This document shows positions 6,686 to 13,922 of a DNA stretch of 40,843 bases, piece after piece. Where the stretch lies: positions 1-40,843 of the IMG/VR virus record IMGVR_UViG_3300020125_000389. The stretch is one strand, 5' to 3'. Each line of letters starts with the position of its first letter. Position 1 is the first letter of the stretch. The notes under the pieces are model-generated. The model was given only the letters and a program-made list of their open reading frames with translations, searched no databases and had not been told where the DNA came from. The position numbers and the translations under genes were made by a program. The stretch comes from a virus.

Positions 6686-6888
6686 ATCAGCGGGCCGACC
6701 GCGAGCTCGAGGAATGGATCGACGTCGAGCTCGAGTTCTACGTGAAGGGCCTGATCAACGAGCGCGACTACGCGATCCTTCGGCGCAACCTCATCGACAT
6801 CGCGCGCGCTGAGCGCAGACGCAGATCTCCGCGGCAACCGGGAACCTCGTTGGCAGTGAAGAGCCATGCCAGGACCAGTGTCGGATAG
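6682..6888 (+). CDS. Small helical hypothetical protein
   Basis: 68 residues starting with ATGA overlap. The first 50 residues are an acidic to basic helical hairpin (ELEEWIDVELEFYVKGLIN, then RDYAILRRNLIDIARAERRRR). No motif, signal or membrane segment. It overlaps the next gene by 23 bases. I do not recognise it. Confidence 0.5.
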   Translation: MNQRADRELEEWIDVELEFYVKGLINERDYAILRRNLIDIARAERRRRSPRQPGTSLAVKSHARTSVG

Positions 6889-7111
6889 CTTCGATCCCGA
6901 ATTCGGCACCGGCGAGAACGCCGACTTCGTGCGCACCGCGATCGAGGCCGTGCGGACGCGGGTCTGTCGCGGCCTGCCGGACGAGCTGCGCAACATCGTC
7001 GAGGTCGCGCGTGAGGGTCCGCGTCGCGGCAAGAGATTGGCGGTGTTGCTGACAGAAAACGAGCGGCGTGTGCTGCGGTTCGCGCTCAATCGCGCGCTGG
7101 AGTCGATCTGA
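6866..7111 (+). CDS. Hypothetical small helical protein
   Basis: 81 residues, mostly helical (DFVRTAIEAVRTRVCRGL and LLTENERRVLRFALNRALES). The C-terminal part resembles a short leucine-rich helix pair found in many phage accessory proteins. It overlaps the upstream gene by 23 bases, and its TGA overlaps the ATG of the DUF5131 gene. No function can be assigned. Confidence 0.55.
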   Translation: MPGPVSDSFDPEFGTGENADFVRTAIEAVRTRVCRGLPDELRNIVEVAREGPRRGKRLAVLLTENERRVLRFALNRALESI

Positions 7112-8019
7112 TGAGCGATCGCAGCGCGATTCAGTGGACGGACGCGACGTGGAACCCGACGACGGGCTGCACGAAGATCTCGCCGGGCTGCGCGCACTGC
7201 TACATCGAGACGACGCCGGCGTTTCGGGTCCGGCATCGGCAGTTCGACGCGAAGGGCCACATCCCGCTGCAGCTGCACGATGATCGACTGACGCAGCCGA
7301 TGCGCTGGCGCGAGCCGCGCCGGATCTTCGTCAACAGCCTCAGCGACCTCTTCCACCGCGACATCCCCGCCGACTTCATCGACAAGGTCTTCGCGGTGAT
7401 GGCGCTGACGCCGCAGCACACGTTTCAGGTGCTGACGAAGCGCGCGCCGCGAATGTGCGACTACGTCTGCGCCCGCATCCAGGGCACTGAGCGCGAAGTC
7501 CTCAATGACGCGATTCAGTTCGCGATGGACGAGGCCCCGCGAGGCTGGCAGCTGAGCGGCGCGCCGTACGCCTGGCCGTTACCGAACGTCTGGCTCGGCG
7601 TCAGCGTCGAGAACCAGCGGCTCAGGCGGCGCATCGACTACTTGCTCGAGACGCCGGCCGCTGTCCGCTTCGTCAGCGCCGAGCCGCTGCTCGAGGATCT
7701 CGACTTCACGCCGTACCTGGCCGGTGACGCGCTCGCGGCGCCGGGTCCTGGGGGCTTCCGCAAAGGGCCGAAGCTCGATTGGGTGATCGTCGGCGGCGAG
7801 TGGACCCGCTCGCTCGCGGACGCGCGCGAATGTCGGCTTGAGTGGATCGATTCGCTCGTTGAGCAATGTCACGACGCCGGTGTCGCTTGCTACGTCAAGC
7901 AGCTCGGACGGCAGCCGCGGGCCGCCGACAACCTCTACCTCAATCTTCGCGACAAGCACGGCGGTGACCCGGCCGAGTGGCAGACGCCGTACCCGCGCGA
8001 ATTTCCGGCGACCGCATGA
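7111..8019 (+). CDS. DUF5131 family protein (phage Gp37/Gp68-like)
   Basis: 302 residues, the family's usual length. The diagnostic N-terminus is present: IQWTDATWNPTTGC then SPGCAHCY, giving cysteines at 20, 27 and 30 in a radical-SAM-like CX6CX2C arrangement. Further family blocks are RIFVNSLSDLFH, FQVLTKRA, LPNVWLGVSVENQ, RFVSAEPLLEDLDF, WVIVGGE and the C-terminal CYVKQLG. The biochemical activity of the family is not established; the cysteine motif and TIM-barrel-like spacing suggest an iron-sulfur enzyme. It is common in phages and plasmids. One oddity is that the usual Ala after CY is replaced (CYIET). Coupled to both neighbours by overlaps. Confidence 0.88.
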   Translation: MSDRSAIQWTDATWNPTTGCTKISPGCAHCYIETTPAFRVRHRQFDAKGHIPLQLHDDRLTQPMRWREPRRIFVNSLSDLFHRDIPADFIDKVFAVMALTPQHTFQVLTKRAPRMCDYVCARIQGTEREVLNDAIQFAMDEAPRGWQLSGAPYAWPLPNVWLGVSVENQRLRRRIDYLLETPAAVRFVSAEPLLEDLDFTPYLAGDALAAPGPGGFRKGPKLDWVIVGGEWTRSLADARECRLEWIDSLVEQCHDAGVACYVKQLGRQPRAADNLYLNLRDKHGGDPAEWQTPYPREFPATA

Positions 8020-8363
8020 CTGGCCGGCACGACGCGTATCGCACGCACCTCCGCAATTGTCTCCTCGACGGCAACGTGCCGGAGCATCTGCACGAGGGCC
8101 TCGTCGCGTATTTGACGGAGCGTCGCCCCGTCGGGTCGTTCCTGCACGCGGTGCTCGCGAACGACCTGACGCAGGCGATCACGCGCGCGGATCCGATCTC
8201 GACGCTGGGTCTGCGGGAAACCGTGTTGTTCCTGTTGAATCACGCGCCGGCGCCGGCGTGGGGTTCGCACGAGCAGGTCGATGCCGGGAATTTCCGGGTT
8301 CAGGTTGCGAGCTGGAAGGTTGCGGCGCTCCCGCGGAATCGCAAAAGGAGGAGGACAGAGTGA
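8016..8363 (+). CDS. Hypothetical mobile-element protein
   Basis: 115 residues, ATGA overlap. The centre (EHLHEGLVAYLTERRPVGSF and LHAVLANDLTQAITRAD) matches a short helical motif frequent in phage and plasmid proteins of unknown role, in which a G-L-V...R-P-V-G-S-F-L...V-L-x-N-D-L pattern is conserved. The C-terminus is basic. No catalytic residues are apparent. It lies between the DUF5131 protein and a membrane protein. Confidence 0.6.
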   Translation: MTGRHDAYRTHLRNCLLDGNVPEHLHEGLVAYLTERRPVGSFLHAVLANDLTQAITRADPISTLGLRETVLFLLNHAPAPAWGSHEQVDAGNFRVQVASWKVAALPRNRKRRRTE

Positions 8364-8695
8364 TCGGCAAGCTGACGCCAGAGCGAACCGAGCCCTATGC
8401 GCTGCCGATCGCCCTCTGGACAGACGTGAGCTGCATCCTGGCGAACGTGGTGATGGCGCTGTTGAACGTGCTCGCGGGCAATTGGACGATCGCCACGATC
8501 GAGATAGGCACAGTCGCGGCGTGTGGCGCGCTGCTGCAGGGGATGATCTACGCGGCGCGGCGGCATCAGTTGTGGACGAAGCGCGCGACGGCGGACGTCG
8601 AGTCGGCGGAGCACACGCGCGCGATGCTCGCGAAGCAGCACGAACTGATGAACCGCGACTTGGTGGCCGCGGCCGCGGCGGAGCGCCGGCATTGA
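8360..8695 (+). CDS. Two-pass small membrane protein
   Basis: 111 residues beginning at a GTG that overlaps the preceding stop and is preceded by a very strong Shine-Dalgarno (AAAGGAGGAGG at 8343-8353). Residues 14-36 and 42-64 form two hydrophobic helices (LWTDVSCILANVVMALLNVL and TIATIEIGTVAACGALLQGM). A cytoplasmic helical tail follows (RRHQLWTKRATADVESAEH). The strong ribosome-binding site suggests higher expression than its neighbours. Role unknown; it is far from the lysis cassette, so a holin role is not favoured. Confidence 0.6.
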   Translation: MIGKLTPERTEPYALPIALWTDVSCILANVVMALLNVLAGNWTIATIEIGTVAACGALLQGMIYAARRHQLWTKRATADVESAEHTRAMLAKQHELMNRDLVAAAAAERRH

Positions 8696-9270
8696 CCGAT
8701 GTCTCCAACGTTCCTCGTGAAACGTCTGCGACAGTCTCAGACATTCGTCGTCGCATCGATCTGTCGGACTGGCTGACGAAGGCGCAGGCGGCCGACGCGA
8801 TCGGCGTCTCGACGAAAGCGATCGAGCGGTTCGCGAAGGCGGGGAAGCTCGAACAGCGTAGCCGACCGCAGGCGCACGGGCCGAACGTGGTGGTCTATTT
8901 CCCCGACGACGTCGCTCGGCTCGCGTCTGAGCGCCATCCAGAGGCTCCAGCGTTCGTTTTGCCGGCGGTCCCGGAGTCGTCACGCGCGAACGGTCGTCCG
9001 GTGGCGACACCGGCGTCGGGGTTGGAGCTCACGGCGCCGCCAACCGACGAGCCGATCCGGGCGCTTTTCGCGGCCGCGCTCCGCGCCGTCTTGTCTCAGA
9101 CGTCTCAGACATCGCCCGTGTCGCAGACGTTGTTCCTGACGATCGCCGAGGCGGCGGCCGTGTCCGGGCTGTCGCAGGCCTGCCTGCGAAGGATGATCGG
9201 CGAGGGGACGTTGCAGGCGATCCGCGACCGCGGCTGGCGCATCCGCCGGCGGGACCTGGAGCAGCTATGA
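8692..9270 (+). CDS. Protein with two helix-turn-helix (excisionase-like) domains
   Basis: 192 residues read from a TTG overlapping the preceding stop (TTGA). Residues 25-75 form a first HTH_17/MerR-like domain (WLTKAQAADAIGVSTKAIER and FAKAGKLEQRSR, wing to VVYFPDDVARLAS). Residues ~145-192 form a second (FLTIAEAAAVSGLSQACLRR then GWRIRRRDLEQL). The linker is Pro/Ala-rich. Two HTHs in one chain imply binding to paired sites or DNA bridging. The linker DNA carries direct repeats of TCTCAGAC near 8733 and 9096-9111. If the TTG is not used, ATG/GTG starts within the first 20 codons are absent, so the start is uncertain. Confidence 0.65.
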   Translation: MTDVSNVPRETSATVSDIRRRIDLSDWLTKAQAADAIGVSTKAIERFAKAGKLEQRSRPQAHGPNVVVYFPDDVARLASERHPEAPAFVLPAVPESSRANGRPVATPASGLELTAPPTDEPIRALFAAALRAVLSQTSQTSPVSQTLFLTIAEAAAVSGLSQACLRRMIGEGTLQAIRDRGWRIRRRDLEQL

Positions 9271-9503
9271 CACGCGATCAGATCGCCGAAGACTTGATGA
9301 CGCTTGTCGTTCGCATCGGCAACGAGCTGCCGCCACTTGACGACTCTACGCTGCCCGCTGACATCCGCGCCGCCGAGTGGGCGTACATCAAGGGTCTTGC
9401 TTCAGCCGAGATTCTTCGGCTGCGGGATCGGCTCGTGGGCCTTGCGGCGCCGCAGTCGTTGTCGGAGCTTGCCGAGAACAGTGGGCCGTCGGTTCGACGA
9501 TGA
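9267..9503 (+). CDS. Hypothetical small protein
   Basis: 78 residues starting with ATGA overlap. Helical, with DLMTLVVRIGNELPPLDD and AAEWAYIKGLASAEILRL. The C-terminal 15 residues are polar. There is no recognised motif. Its stop overlaps a tiny frame at 9500 that looks like a duplicated remnant of the upstream HTH gene. Confidence 0.5.
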   Translation: MTRDQIAEDLMTLVVRIGNELPPLDDSTLPADIRAAEWAYIKGLASAEILRLRDRLVGLAAPQSLSELAENSGPSVRR

Positions 9504-9559
9504 CGATGGCGGATGGCGGCGGCCGCGGCTGGCGCATCGCGGATCTCGAGCAGCTCTGA
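9500..9559 (+). pseudogene. Remnant duplicating the end of the double-HTH gene
   Basis: This 19-codon frame ends GRGWRIADLEQL-stop, nearly identical to the end of the gene at 8692-9270 (DRGWRIRRRDLEQL-stop), with shared bases CCGCGGCTGGCGCATC in both. It starts with ATGA overlap. It probably records a partial duplication followed by deletion. It could still be translated as a micropeptide. Confidence 0.4.
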
Positions 9560-9601
9560 GCACACATGCACAGGACTGCGCACGCAAGCCTTTTGTTCGG
9601 A

Positions 9602-9629
9602 TTGAAGCTGGCGATCGTTATGGCAGAAT
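9602..9629 (+). promoter_or_regulatory. Candidate sigma70-type promoter for the lipoprotein gene
   Basis: TTGAAG at 9602-9607 and CAGAAT at 9624-9629 are separated by 16 bases, each matching four of six consensus positions. The pair lies in a local dip of GC content, upstream of a ~135-base untranslated leader. Predicted only by eye. Confidence 0.35.
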
Positions 9630-9630
9630 A

Positions 9631-9766
9631 AGCGAGCCGCGCCGGTGTTTGCGCACCGACGCAGCTCTCACCACACAACCGCTCGCGGGTAAGGCGAGAC
9701 GGCCCGAGGCTGTTCTCCACTCTACCCGACGTGCGGCAAGGCGAGATAAGGACCAAAGGGGAACCC
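9631..9766 (+). other. Untranslated leader of the PKD lipoprotein gene
   Basis: About 135 bases precede the lipoprotein start with no gene. The leader carries the direct repeat AAGGCGAGA at 9692-9700 and 9738-9746, and a GGGTA (9688-9692) / TACCC (9723-9727) pairing that could close a ~40-nt stem-loop. The sequence ends in an AAAGGGG ribosome-binding site at 9755-9761, five bases before the ATG. I could not match it to a known riboswitch class. Confidence 0.35.
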
Positions 9767-11080
9767 ATGAAACGCCTGCTCTGTGTTGCCGCCCTGGCCG
9801 CGTTCGTGTGCGCGGGCTGCGCTGCGGATACGTCTTCGCCCACGAGTCCGTCGAAGCTCCCTGCGGCCGGCGCGCCGGCGCGCCTCGAGCTCAATGCGGT
9901 CGTCCCGACGGGCGCGAACGGCGGCACGGCGAGTGTCACCGCACGCGTGCTCGATGGGTTCGGCGCCGTCGTCGTCGGAACGCCCGTCGACTTCAGCGCC
10001 TCGAGCGGCACCTTCAGCGAGACGCCGGCGATGACGTCCGACAAGGGCATCGCGTCGACGCTCCTGACGGCGGATCCGGGAACGGTGACGATCACCGCGA
10101 AGACCGCGAGCATCCAGAGTCAGACAACCGTCTCAGTGCAGCCACGCGTCGTAACGGCGCCGCCACCGGTCAGCTTGCCGCCGCCACCACCGCCAGGTCC
10201 GCCCGCGCCTGGTCCGTTCTCGGTCAGCGCGACGTCGACCGCCGTACAACTCGGTACGGCGACGTCATTCATGGCGACTGTCGGCGGCGCGACGCCGCCG
10301 GTGCGCGCGACTTGGGATTTCGGCGATGGCGGCAACTTCACGGGCACGTCAGTCGGCAATCAGCCGACCGCGTCGCACAAGTACGCCACGATCGGGAGCT
10401 TTCATGCGACCGTAATCGTCACGGATGCCGCCGGCCATTCGGGATCGGCAGCAACCGACGCCCAGGTGACGGACGTGCCGCCACCGCCGCCGCCGCCACC
10501 AGCGACGTTGACCGTGACACTTGCGGCGTCGCCAGCGTCGGTCGCAGCGTTCACGGCGACCACGCTGACCGCGACGGCGACCGCGACGAACGGTGCGGCT
10601 GCGGCAACGTCCTACACGATCGATTGCGGCGATCTAACCCCGGTCCAGGTCGGCCCCTCGAACGCACGGACCTGCACGGGCTACTCGACGCCAGGCAGCA
10701 AGACGGCCAGCGTGACGGCGACGAACGGAACGCAGACCGCCACAGCGCATGCGACCGTGAACGTGACCAATGCGCCGACGCCGACGATCGTCGTGGACTG
10801 TTCGACGGGAACATCGTCAACGCCGGGTCCAGCGGTCGCTGTCGCCTGCAATGTGTCGGCAACGCTCGGCACGACGCCCGTCGACCCCGCGACGATCACG
10901 ATTACCAACTGGGCGTGGGGCGACGGCACGCCGAACGGCACGACCGGCCTCGGCCAGGTCTCGCAGTCTCATGCGTACACGTTGCCGAGCGGCACTACTG
11001 GCTACGCGGTGATCGTGACGGCGACGGTGCCCAATGGCGGCGCTGCCGGAATCGGAACGGGTCACGCGATCGTTCACTGA
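9767..11080 (+). CDS. Surface lipoprotein with Big_1-like and PKD-like domains
   Basis: 437 residues. The N-terminus is a lipoprotein signal peptide (MKRLLCVAALAAFVCAGC, lipidated Cys18; the -3 residue is an unusual Cys). Residues ~40-125 resemble a bacterial Ig-like Big_1 domain (TARVLDGFGAVVVGTPVDF, then SDKGIASTLLT). Pro-rich linkers (PPPPPPG and PPPPPPPPA) separate PKD-like domains: one with TWDFGDGGNFTG, a second with SYTIDCGD, a third with NWAWGDGTPNG. Such proteins are anchored in the outer or cytoplasmic membrane and display beta-sandwich domains. It has its own leader and Shine-Dalgarno and sits outside the overlapping gene chain, which fits a lysogenic-conversion moron. Candidate roles are adhesion or superinfection exclusion; neither is shown. 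Confidence 0.8.
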   Translation: MKRLLCVAALAAFVCAGCAADTSSPTSPSKLPAAGAPARLELNAVVPTGANGGTASVTARVLDGFGAVVVGTPVDFSASSGTFSETPAMTSDKGIASTLLTADPGTVTITAKTASIQSQTTVSVQPRVVTAPPPVSLPPPPPPGPPAPGPFSVSATSTAVQLGTATSFMATVGGATPPVRATWDFGDGGNFTGTSVGNQPTASHKYATIGSFHATVIVTDAAGHSGSAATDAQVTDVPPPPPPPPATLTVTLAASPASVAAFTATTLTATATATNGAAAATSYTIDCGDLTPVQVGPSNARTCTGYSTPGSKTASVTATNGTQTATAHATVNVTNAPTPTIVVDCSTGTSSTPGPAVAVACNVSATLGTTPVDPATITITNWAWGDGTPNGTTGLGQVSQSHAYTLPSGTTGYAVIVTATVPNGGAAGIGTGHAIVH

Positions 11081-11112
11081 GAGTCGGCGTGGTTGTTAGT
11101 TACGATGAAACC

Positions 11113-11328
11113 ATGACCGATCCGACGTACGTGCGCGCACAGATCGACGCGAATCCCGTCTGGAAGTTGGCGTTTCGACTGAGCGAGGTCGACAATGACA
11201 ATGCGCCGATCGGGTGGTCACGCTACACCCACATCGCGCGGTGGCTGATCGAGACGTTCGAGATGACGGAAAAATCAGCCGCCCCCCGGCCACGAAGGCG
11301 ACGATCCGATCAGGACGTGACAGGGTAG
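11113..11328 (+). CDS. Small hypothetical protein
   Basis: 71 residues, starting at ATG 11113; an in-frame GTG at 11089 would add eight residues. The core (NPVWKLAFRLSEVDNDNAPIG then SRYTHIARWLIETFEM) is helical with conserved-looking Trp residues, and the tail is highly basic (RPRRRRSD). It ends one base before the convergent Ku gene. I recall similar short phage proteins with a W-K-L-A...IGW-x-RY-x3-A-WL pattern but cannot assign a function. Confidence 0.6.
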   Translation: MTDPTYVRAQIDANPVWKLAFRLSEVDNDNAPIGWSRYTHIARWLIETFEMTEKSAAPRPRRRRSDQDVTG

Positions 11329-11329
11329 G

Positions 11330-12163
11330 TCACGCGACGCTGCGCACGCGCTTTTTTTTCGGTCCCGCCTTCGCCGGCGTCTTTTTCTCGCGGCTCAGCG
11401 CCTCGAGGCTTTTCTTGAGGGCCTCGGAAAGGTTGACCACCGGCGGCGCCGGCACAGGCGTCAGGCCGACGATGTCTTCGCCGGCGATCTTCGCGTCGAT
11501 GATGCGCTGGAGGCCGGCGCGGTACTCGTCGGTGAACTCGGCAAAGTTCAACGGCCCTTCGAAGGCGCCGATGACTTTCCGCGCGAGCTTGATCTCGTCG
11601 GGTCGGCCGATCGCCGGCACTGCCGCGAGCTCGTCGACCGCCTCGATCGGTCGAATCTCCGCCGAGTGATGCAGGGTGTGCATGGCGAGCGCGCGCGCAA
11701 GCGGCCGAACGGCGACCAAGTACTCGCGGCCGTAGAGCGCGAGCTTCCCGATGCCCACCTTGCCCTTCATGGCATCCCGCATCAACGCGAAGGCCTCCGC
11801 GCCTGGCGCCTCGGGCGCGAGATAGTAAGTCCGATCGACAAACATCGGATCGAGCGCCGCTGCGTCGGCGAACTGCACCAGATCGATGACGCGGGTCGAC
11901 GGCGGCCGCACCTGGTCGAAGTCGGCGTCGTCGAGCACGACGTAGCGGTTCTTCTCGAATTCGAACCCCTTGACGATTTCCGCCTGTGGAACCTCGCGGC
12001 CGCAGGTCGCGCACCAGCGGCGCTGCTGCATGCGGGTGTGGCATTCGGCGTGGAGCTGGTTGAACCCGAGCGAGCCGCTCGCCTCCGTCGCCGGAAAGAC
12101 TTTGATCGGGATGTTCACCAAGCTAATCTTGAGGAATCCCTTCCACGTCGGTCGAGCGGCCAT
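11330..12163 (-). CDS. ku: Bacterial/phage-type Ku protein (non-homologous end joining)
   Basis: 277 residues, a normal length for bacterial Ku. The start (MAARPTWKGFLKISLVNIPI) is the canonical Ku opening, followed by the central block HAECHTRMQQRRWCATCGREV, the conserved FEFEKNRYVVLDD, the Ku core near TYYLAPEAPGAEAF, and YGREYLVAVRP. The C-terminus is Lys-rich (REKKTPAKAGPKKKRVR) as in DNA-binding Ku tails. Ku homodimers encircle double-strand ends and recruit LigD; no ligase gene is visible here. A GAGG sequence lies eight bases upstream of the ATG. It is encoded opposite to all neighbours, so it has its own promoter. Ku genes are known in mycobacteriophages Omega and Corndog, where they assist genome circularisation; a similar role is inferred. 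Confidence 0.93.
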   Translation of the reverse strand: MAARPTWKGFLKISLVNIPIKVFPATEASGSLGFNQLHAECHTRMQQRRWCATCGREVPQAEIVKGFEFEKNRYVVLDDADFDQVRPPSTRVIDLVQFADAAALDPMFVDRTYYLAPEAPGAEAFALMRDAMKGKVGIGKLALYGREYLVAVRPLARALAMHTLHHSAEIRPIEAVDELAAVPAIGRPDEIKLARKVIGAFEGPLNFAEFTDEYRAGLQRIIDAKIAGEDIVGLTPVPAPPVVNLSEALKKSLEALSREKKTPAKAGPKKKRVRSVA

Positions 12164-12253
12164 TAGCACCTCTGCGCAGCACGCCGCGCGCCAGCGCGGC
12201 TCGTCTGTATTTGTAAACGGCCCAAACCTTGATACTGATCTGTTTTCGGACGA
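12164..12253. promoter_or_regulatory. Divergent control region between Ku and the zinc-ribbon/HTH gene
   Basis: Ninety bases separate the divergent starts at 12163 (reverse) and 12254 (forward). The segment 12200-12250 is less GC-rich than its surroundings (ATTTGTAAAC, TTGATACTGATC), which fits promoters firing in both directions, but no clear -35/-10 pair stands out. The Ku ribosome-binding site lies at its left end. The forward gene has no Shine-Dalgarno and may be leaderless. Confidence 0.35.
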
Positions 12254-12706
12254 ATGGATTGCAGCCATTGCGGATCGCCGTTGGGCGCTGATCTCTCCTG
12301 CGTCGCGTGCAGGCCATCGCAAGCCGCCCCTGACGATCCCGAAGGCGCGTCGGGCGGCGGCAATCCGGAGCTGCCGGCCGGCGATCGCCGGGCTTCCGGC
12401 ATCGAGCGTCGCGACGCCCGGCGGCAGCGTCCCGTCGCCGGCGGCACCCGGCTGACGGATCCGCCGCTCACGACGCGCGCCTGCGCCGACTACATGGGGT
12501 TCAGCCCGGAGTGGATTCGCCAGGCCATCGAACACGGGCACTCGAACCAACAGGGTCTGACGGTGCGCCTCGAGGCCGAGACGCTGACGGTCAACGGTCG
12601 TCGCCTCCACCGCATCCACCTCGACGAGTTCATTCGCTTCCTGAAGGCCTACGGCTGGAAACGCGTCCCTCGGCACCCGCGCGAGCCCGCCGGCGTCCTG
12701 TCCTGA
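12254..12706 (+). CDS. Zinc-ribbon plus helix-turn-helix protein
   Basis: 150 residues. The N-terminus has two CxxC pairs (CSHC at 3-6, CVAC at 16-19), then a disordered Gly/Arg/Pro stretch to residue ~70. Residues 72-145 form an excisionase-like domain: LTTRACADYMGFSPEWIRQA, a wing containing TVNGRRLHRIH, and a final helix LDEFIRFLKAYGWKRVPR. The HTH half is a clear paralogue of the next gene (ACADYLGFTREWIR ... YGWKRxP/IGWKRMP). Likely a DNA-binding regulator; the zinc ribbon could mediate dimerisation. Confidence 0.65.
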   Translation: MDCSHCGSPLGADLSCVACRPSQAAPDDPEGASGGGNPELPAGDRRASGIERRDARRQRPVAGGTRLTDPPLTTRACADYMGFSPEWIRQAIEHGHSNQQGLTVRLEAETLTVNGRRLHRIHLDEFIRFLKAYGWKRVPRHPREPAGVLS

Positions 12707-12747
12707 GGGCCGGCCGCGGCCGCGCGCGATTGGCGCGCCTGGAGCCG

Positions 12748-12774
12748 CCAACCGAGCCAACCGAGCCAACCGAG
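12748..12774 (+). repeat. Three tandem 9-bp repeats
   Basis: CCAACCGAG is repeated three times without mismatch at 12748-12756, 12757-12765 and 12766-12774, in the 166-base gap between the two paralogous HTH genes. It may be a protein-binding array (for example for those HTH proteins) or a simple slippage repeat. Confidence 0.6.
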
Positions 12775-12872
12775 ATTCTGGACCGTTGCTCAGCCGCCGC
12801 GCGCGGGCTGACTCTACAGGCAGCGGCACGCGCGACCCCCTCGCGCGCTCCTCCTCAACACGAAAGCCATTG

Positions 12873-13109
12873 ATGCCCGTTCCGATGACGGCCCAGGCCT
12901 GCGCTGACTACCTCGGGTTCACGCGGGAGTGGATCCGCGTCGCCATCGTCCACGGCGTCATGGTTGACGGTCACGTCGTGAAGCTCGAGGCCGAGATCGT
13001 GCCGTCTGGATCGCGTCGCAGCTACCGCATTCACGCCGACAAGTTCATCGACTTTCTGACGGCGATCGGCTGGAAGCGGATGCCGATGCTGCGGTGCGAC
13101 AACAACTGA
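12873..13109 (+). CDS. Excisionase-like helix-turn-helix protein
   Basis: 78 residues, essentially one HTH domain: MTAQACADYLGFTREWIRVA, a wing with VPSGSRRSYRIH, and the final helix ADKFIDFLTAIGWKRM. It is a paralogue of the C-terminal half of the 12254-12706 product. ATG 12873 gives a compact domain; the frame is open further upstream to 12786, but that adds low-complexity sequence. It could be a regulator or a DNA-bending factor. Next gene begins two bases after its stop. Confidence 0.65.
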   Translation: MPVPMTAQACADYLGFTREWIRVAIVHGVMVDGHVVKLEAEIVPSGSRRSYRIHADKFIDFLTAIGWKRMPMLRCDNN

Positions 13110-13110
13110 C

Positions 13111-13449
13111 ATGGGGATGGCTCCGCTGCGTCCCTGTGTGCATCCAAAATGCGGCGCGCCGACATCGACGGGCCGTTGCGCGGCGCACACGCGCGTGCGC
13201 GAACAGCAGCGGCCGAACGTCGACGTGCGCCGCTTGTATCGAATGGCGCGCTGGCAGCAGCTGCGCCATCGGGTCCTCAGCGAAGAGCCGCTCTGCTGCG
13301 ACTGCATCGCTGAGAACTGCATCACGGCCAGCACCGACGTCGACCATCAGATTCCGCATCGCGGCGACCTCGAGCTGTTCTGGTCGCGCGAGAACCTCCG
13401 CGGTCGCTGCCATCGCTGTCACTCGCGGAAGACCCAGCGAGGCGAATGA
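13111..13449 (+). CDS. HNH endonuclease (packaging-associated)
   Basis: 112 residues. The HNH beta-beta-alpha fold is readable: CDC at 63-65 and the DH pair D78-H79, followed by RENLRGRCHRCHSRKT, which supplies the Asn95 and the final His104, with CxxC pairs (C63/C65 region and C100/C103) for the structural zinc. An additional N-terminal zinc knuckle may be formed by C9, C14 and C23. Such HNH proteins commonly lie next to terminase genes and cooperate with TerL in cutting concatemers at cos sites; terS begins 1.5 kb downstream here. Role by association. Confidence 0.85.
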   Translation: MGMAPLRPCVHPKCGAPTSTGRCAAHTRVREQQRPNVDVRRLYRMARWQQLRHRVLSEEPLCCDCIAENCITASTDVDHQIPHRGDLELFWSRENLRGRCHRCHSRKTQRGE

Positions 13450-13922
13450 TGGCGATGCTCCCGTTCGCAAATACCGACGGCTTGCGTGATTACTACGAGA
13501 ACGGCGGCGAGCTCGCGCCGCGGCGCCCGTCAAGGTGGATCTCGATTGCCTTCTTGGTGATCGCGGCGTTCCTGCTCGGCCTGGCGCTCGGCGCACGCCT
13601 CGAGGCCTCCGAGCCGTGCATTCGCCTCAAGGTGCGGCCGCAGCTGATGCTGCAGCGCGGCGACATCAACATCCAAACACGGATTCAGCCACACGCCGAT
13701 CACCGCGCCTTCGCGATCGCCTGGAATTCCGACAACGGCAGTGAAGGGAGCTCGGGACCCACGCCGCTCGAGGGCGAGCACGCGCGGTCGCTGTTCGATC
13801 TGTGGCTGCACGATCAGCCGGCCGGTAACTACACGTTCATCGCCCGCGTGTTCGATAGCACCGGCCACGCGCTCGGCAGCGATCGACAGCAGATCCACCA
13901 GCCCGACGAGCCGCCCCGATGA
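13446..13922 (+). CDS. Single-pass membrane protein with exported domain
   Basis: 158 residues, ATGATG start overlapping the HNH stop. Residues 30-50 are hydrophobic (WISIAFLVIAAFLLGLALGA) and follow an Arg-rich cytoplasmic segment, so the ~105-residue C-terminal part would be outside the cytoplasm. That part looks like a beta-sandwich (CIRLKVRPQLMLQRGDINIQ, FAIAWNSDNGS, NYTFIARVFDS). No enzyme motif is visible. It could be a superinfection-exclusion or envelope protein; this is speculative. Confidence 0.6.
   Translation: MMAMLPFANTDGLRDYYENGGELAPRRPSRWISIAFLVIAAFLLGLALGARLEASEPCIRLKVRPQLMLQRGDINIQTRIQPHADHRAFAIAWNSDNGSEGSSGPTPLEGEHARSLFDLWLHDQPAGNYTFIARVFDSTGHALGSDRQQIHQPDEPPR

Noticed and set aside
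9304-11328. 674-codon forward frame overlapping the lipoprotein gene
   Set aside because: Its middle is an Arg/Asp-rich shadow of the lipoprotein frame; only the last 71 codons (from 11113) look like a real gene.
12164-12829. N-terminal extension of Ku to 499 residues
   Set aside because: The canonical Ku start and a ribosome-binding site are at 12163; the upstream part is antisense to the zinc-ribbon/HTH gene.
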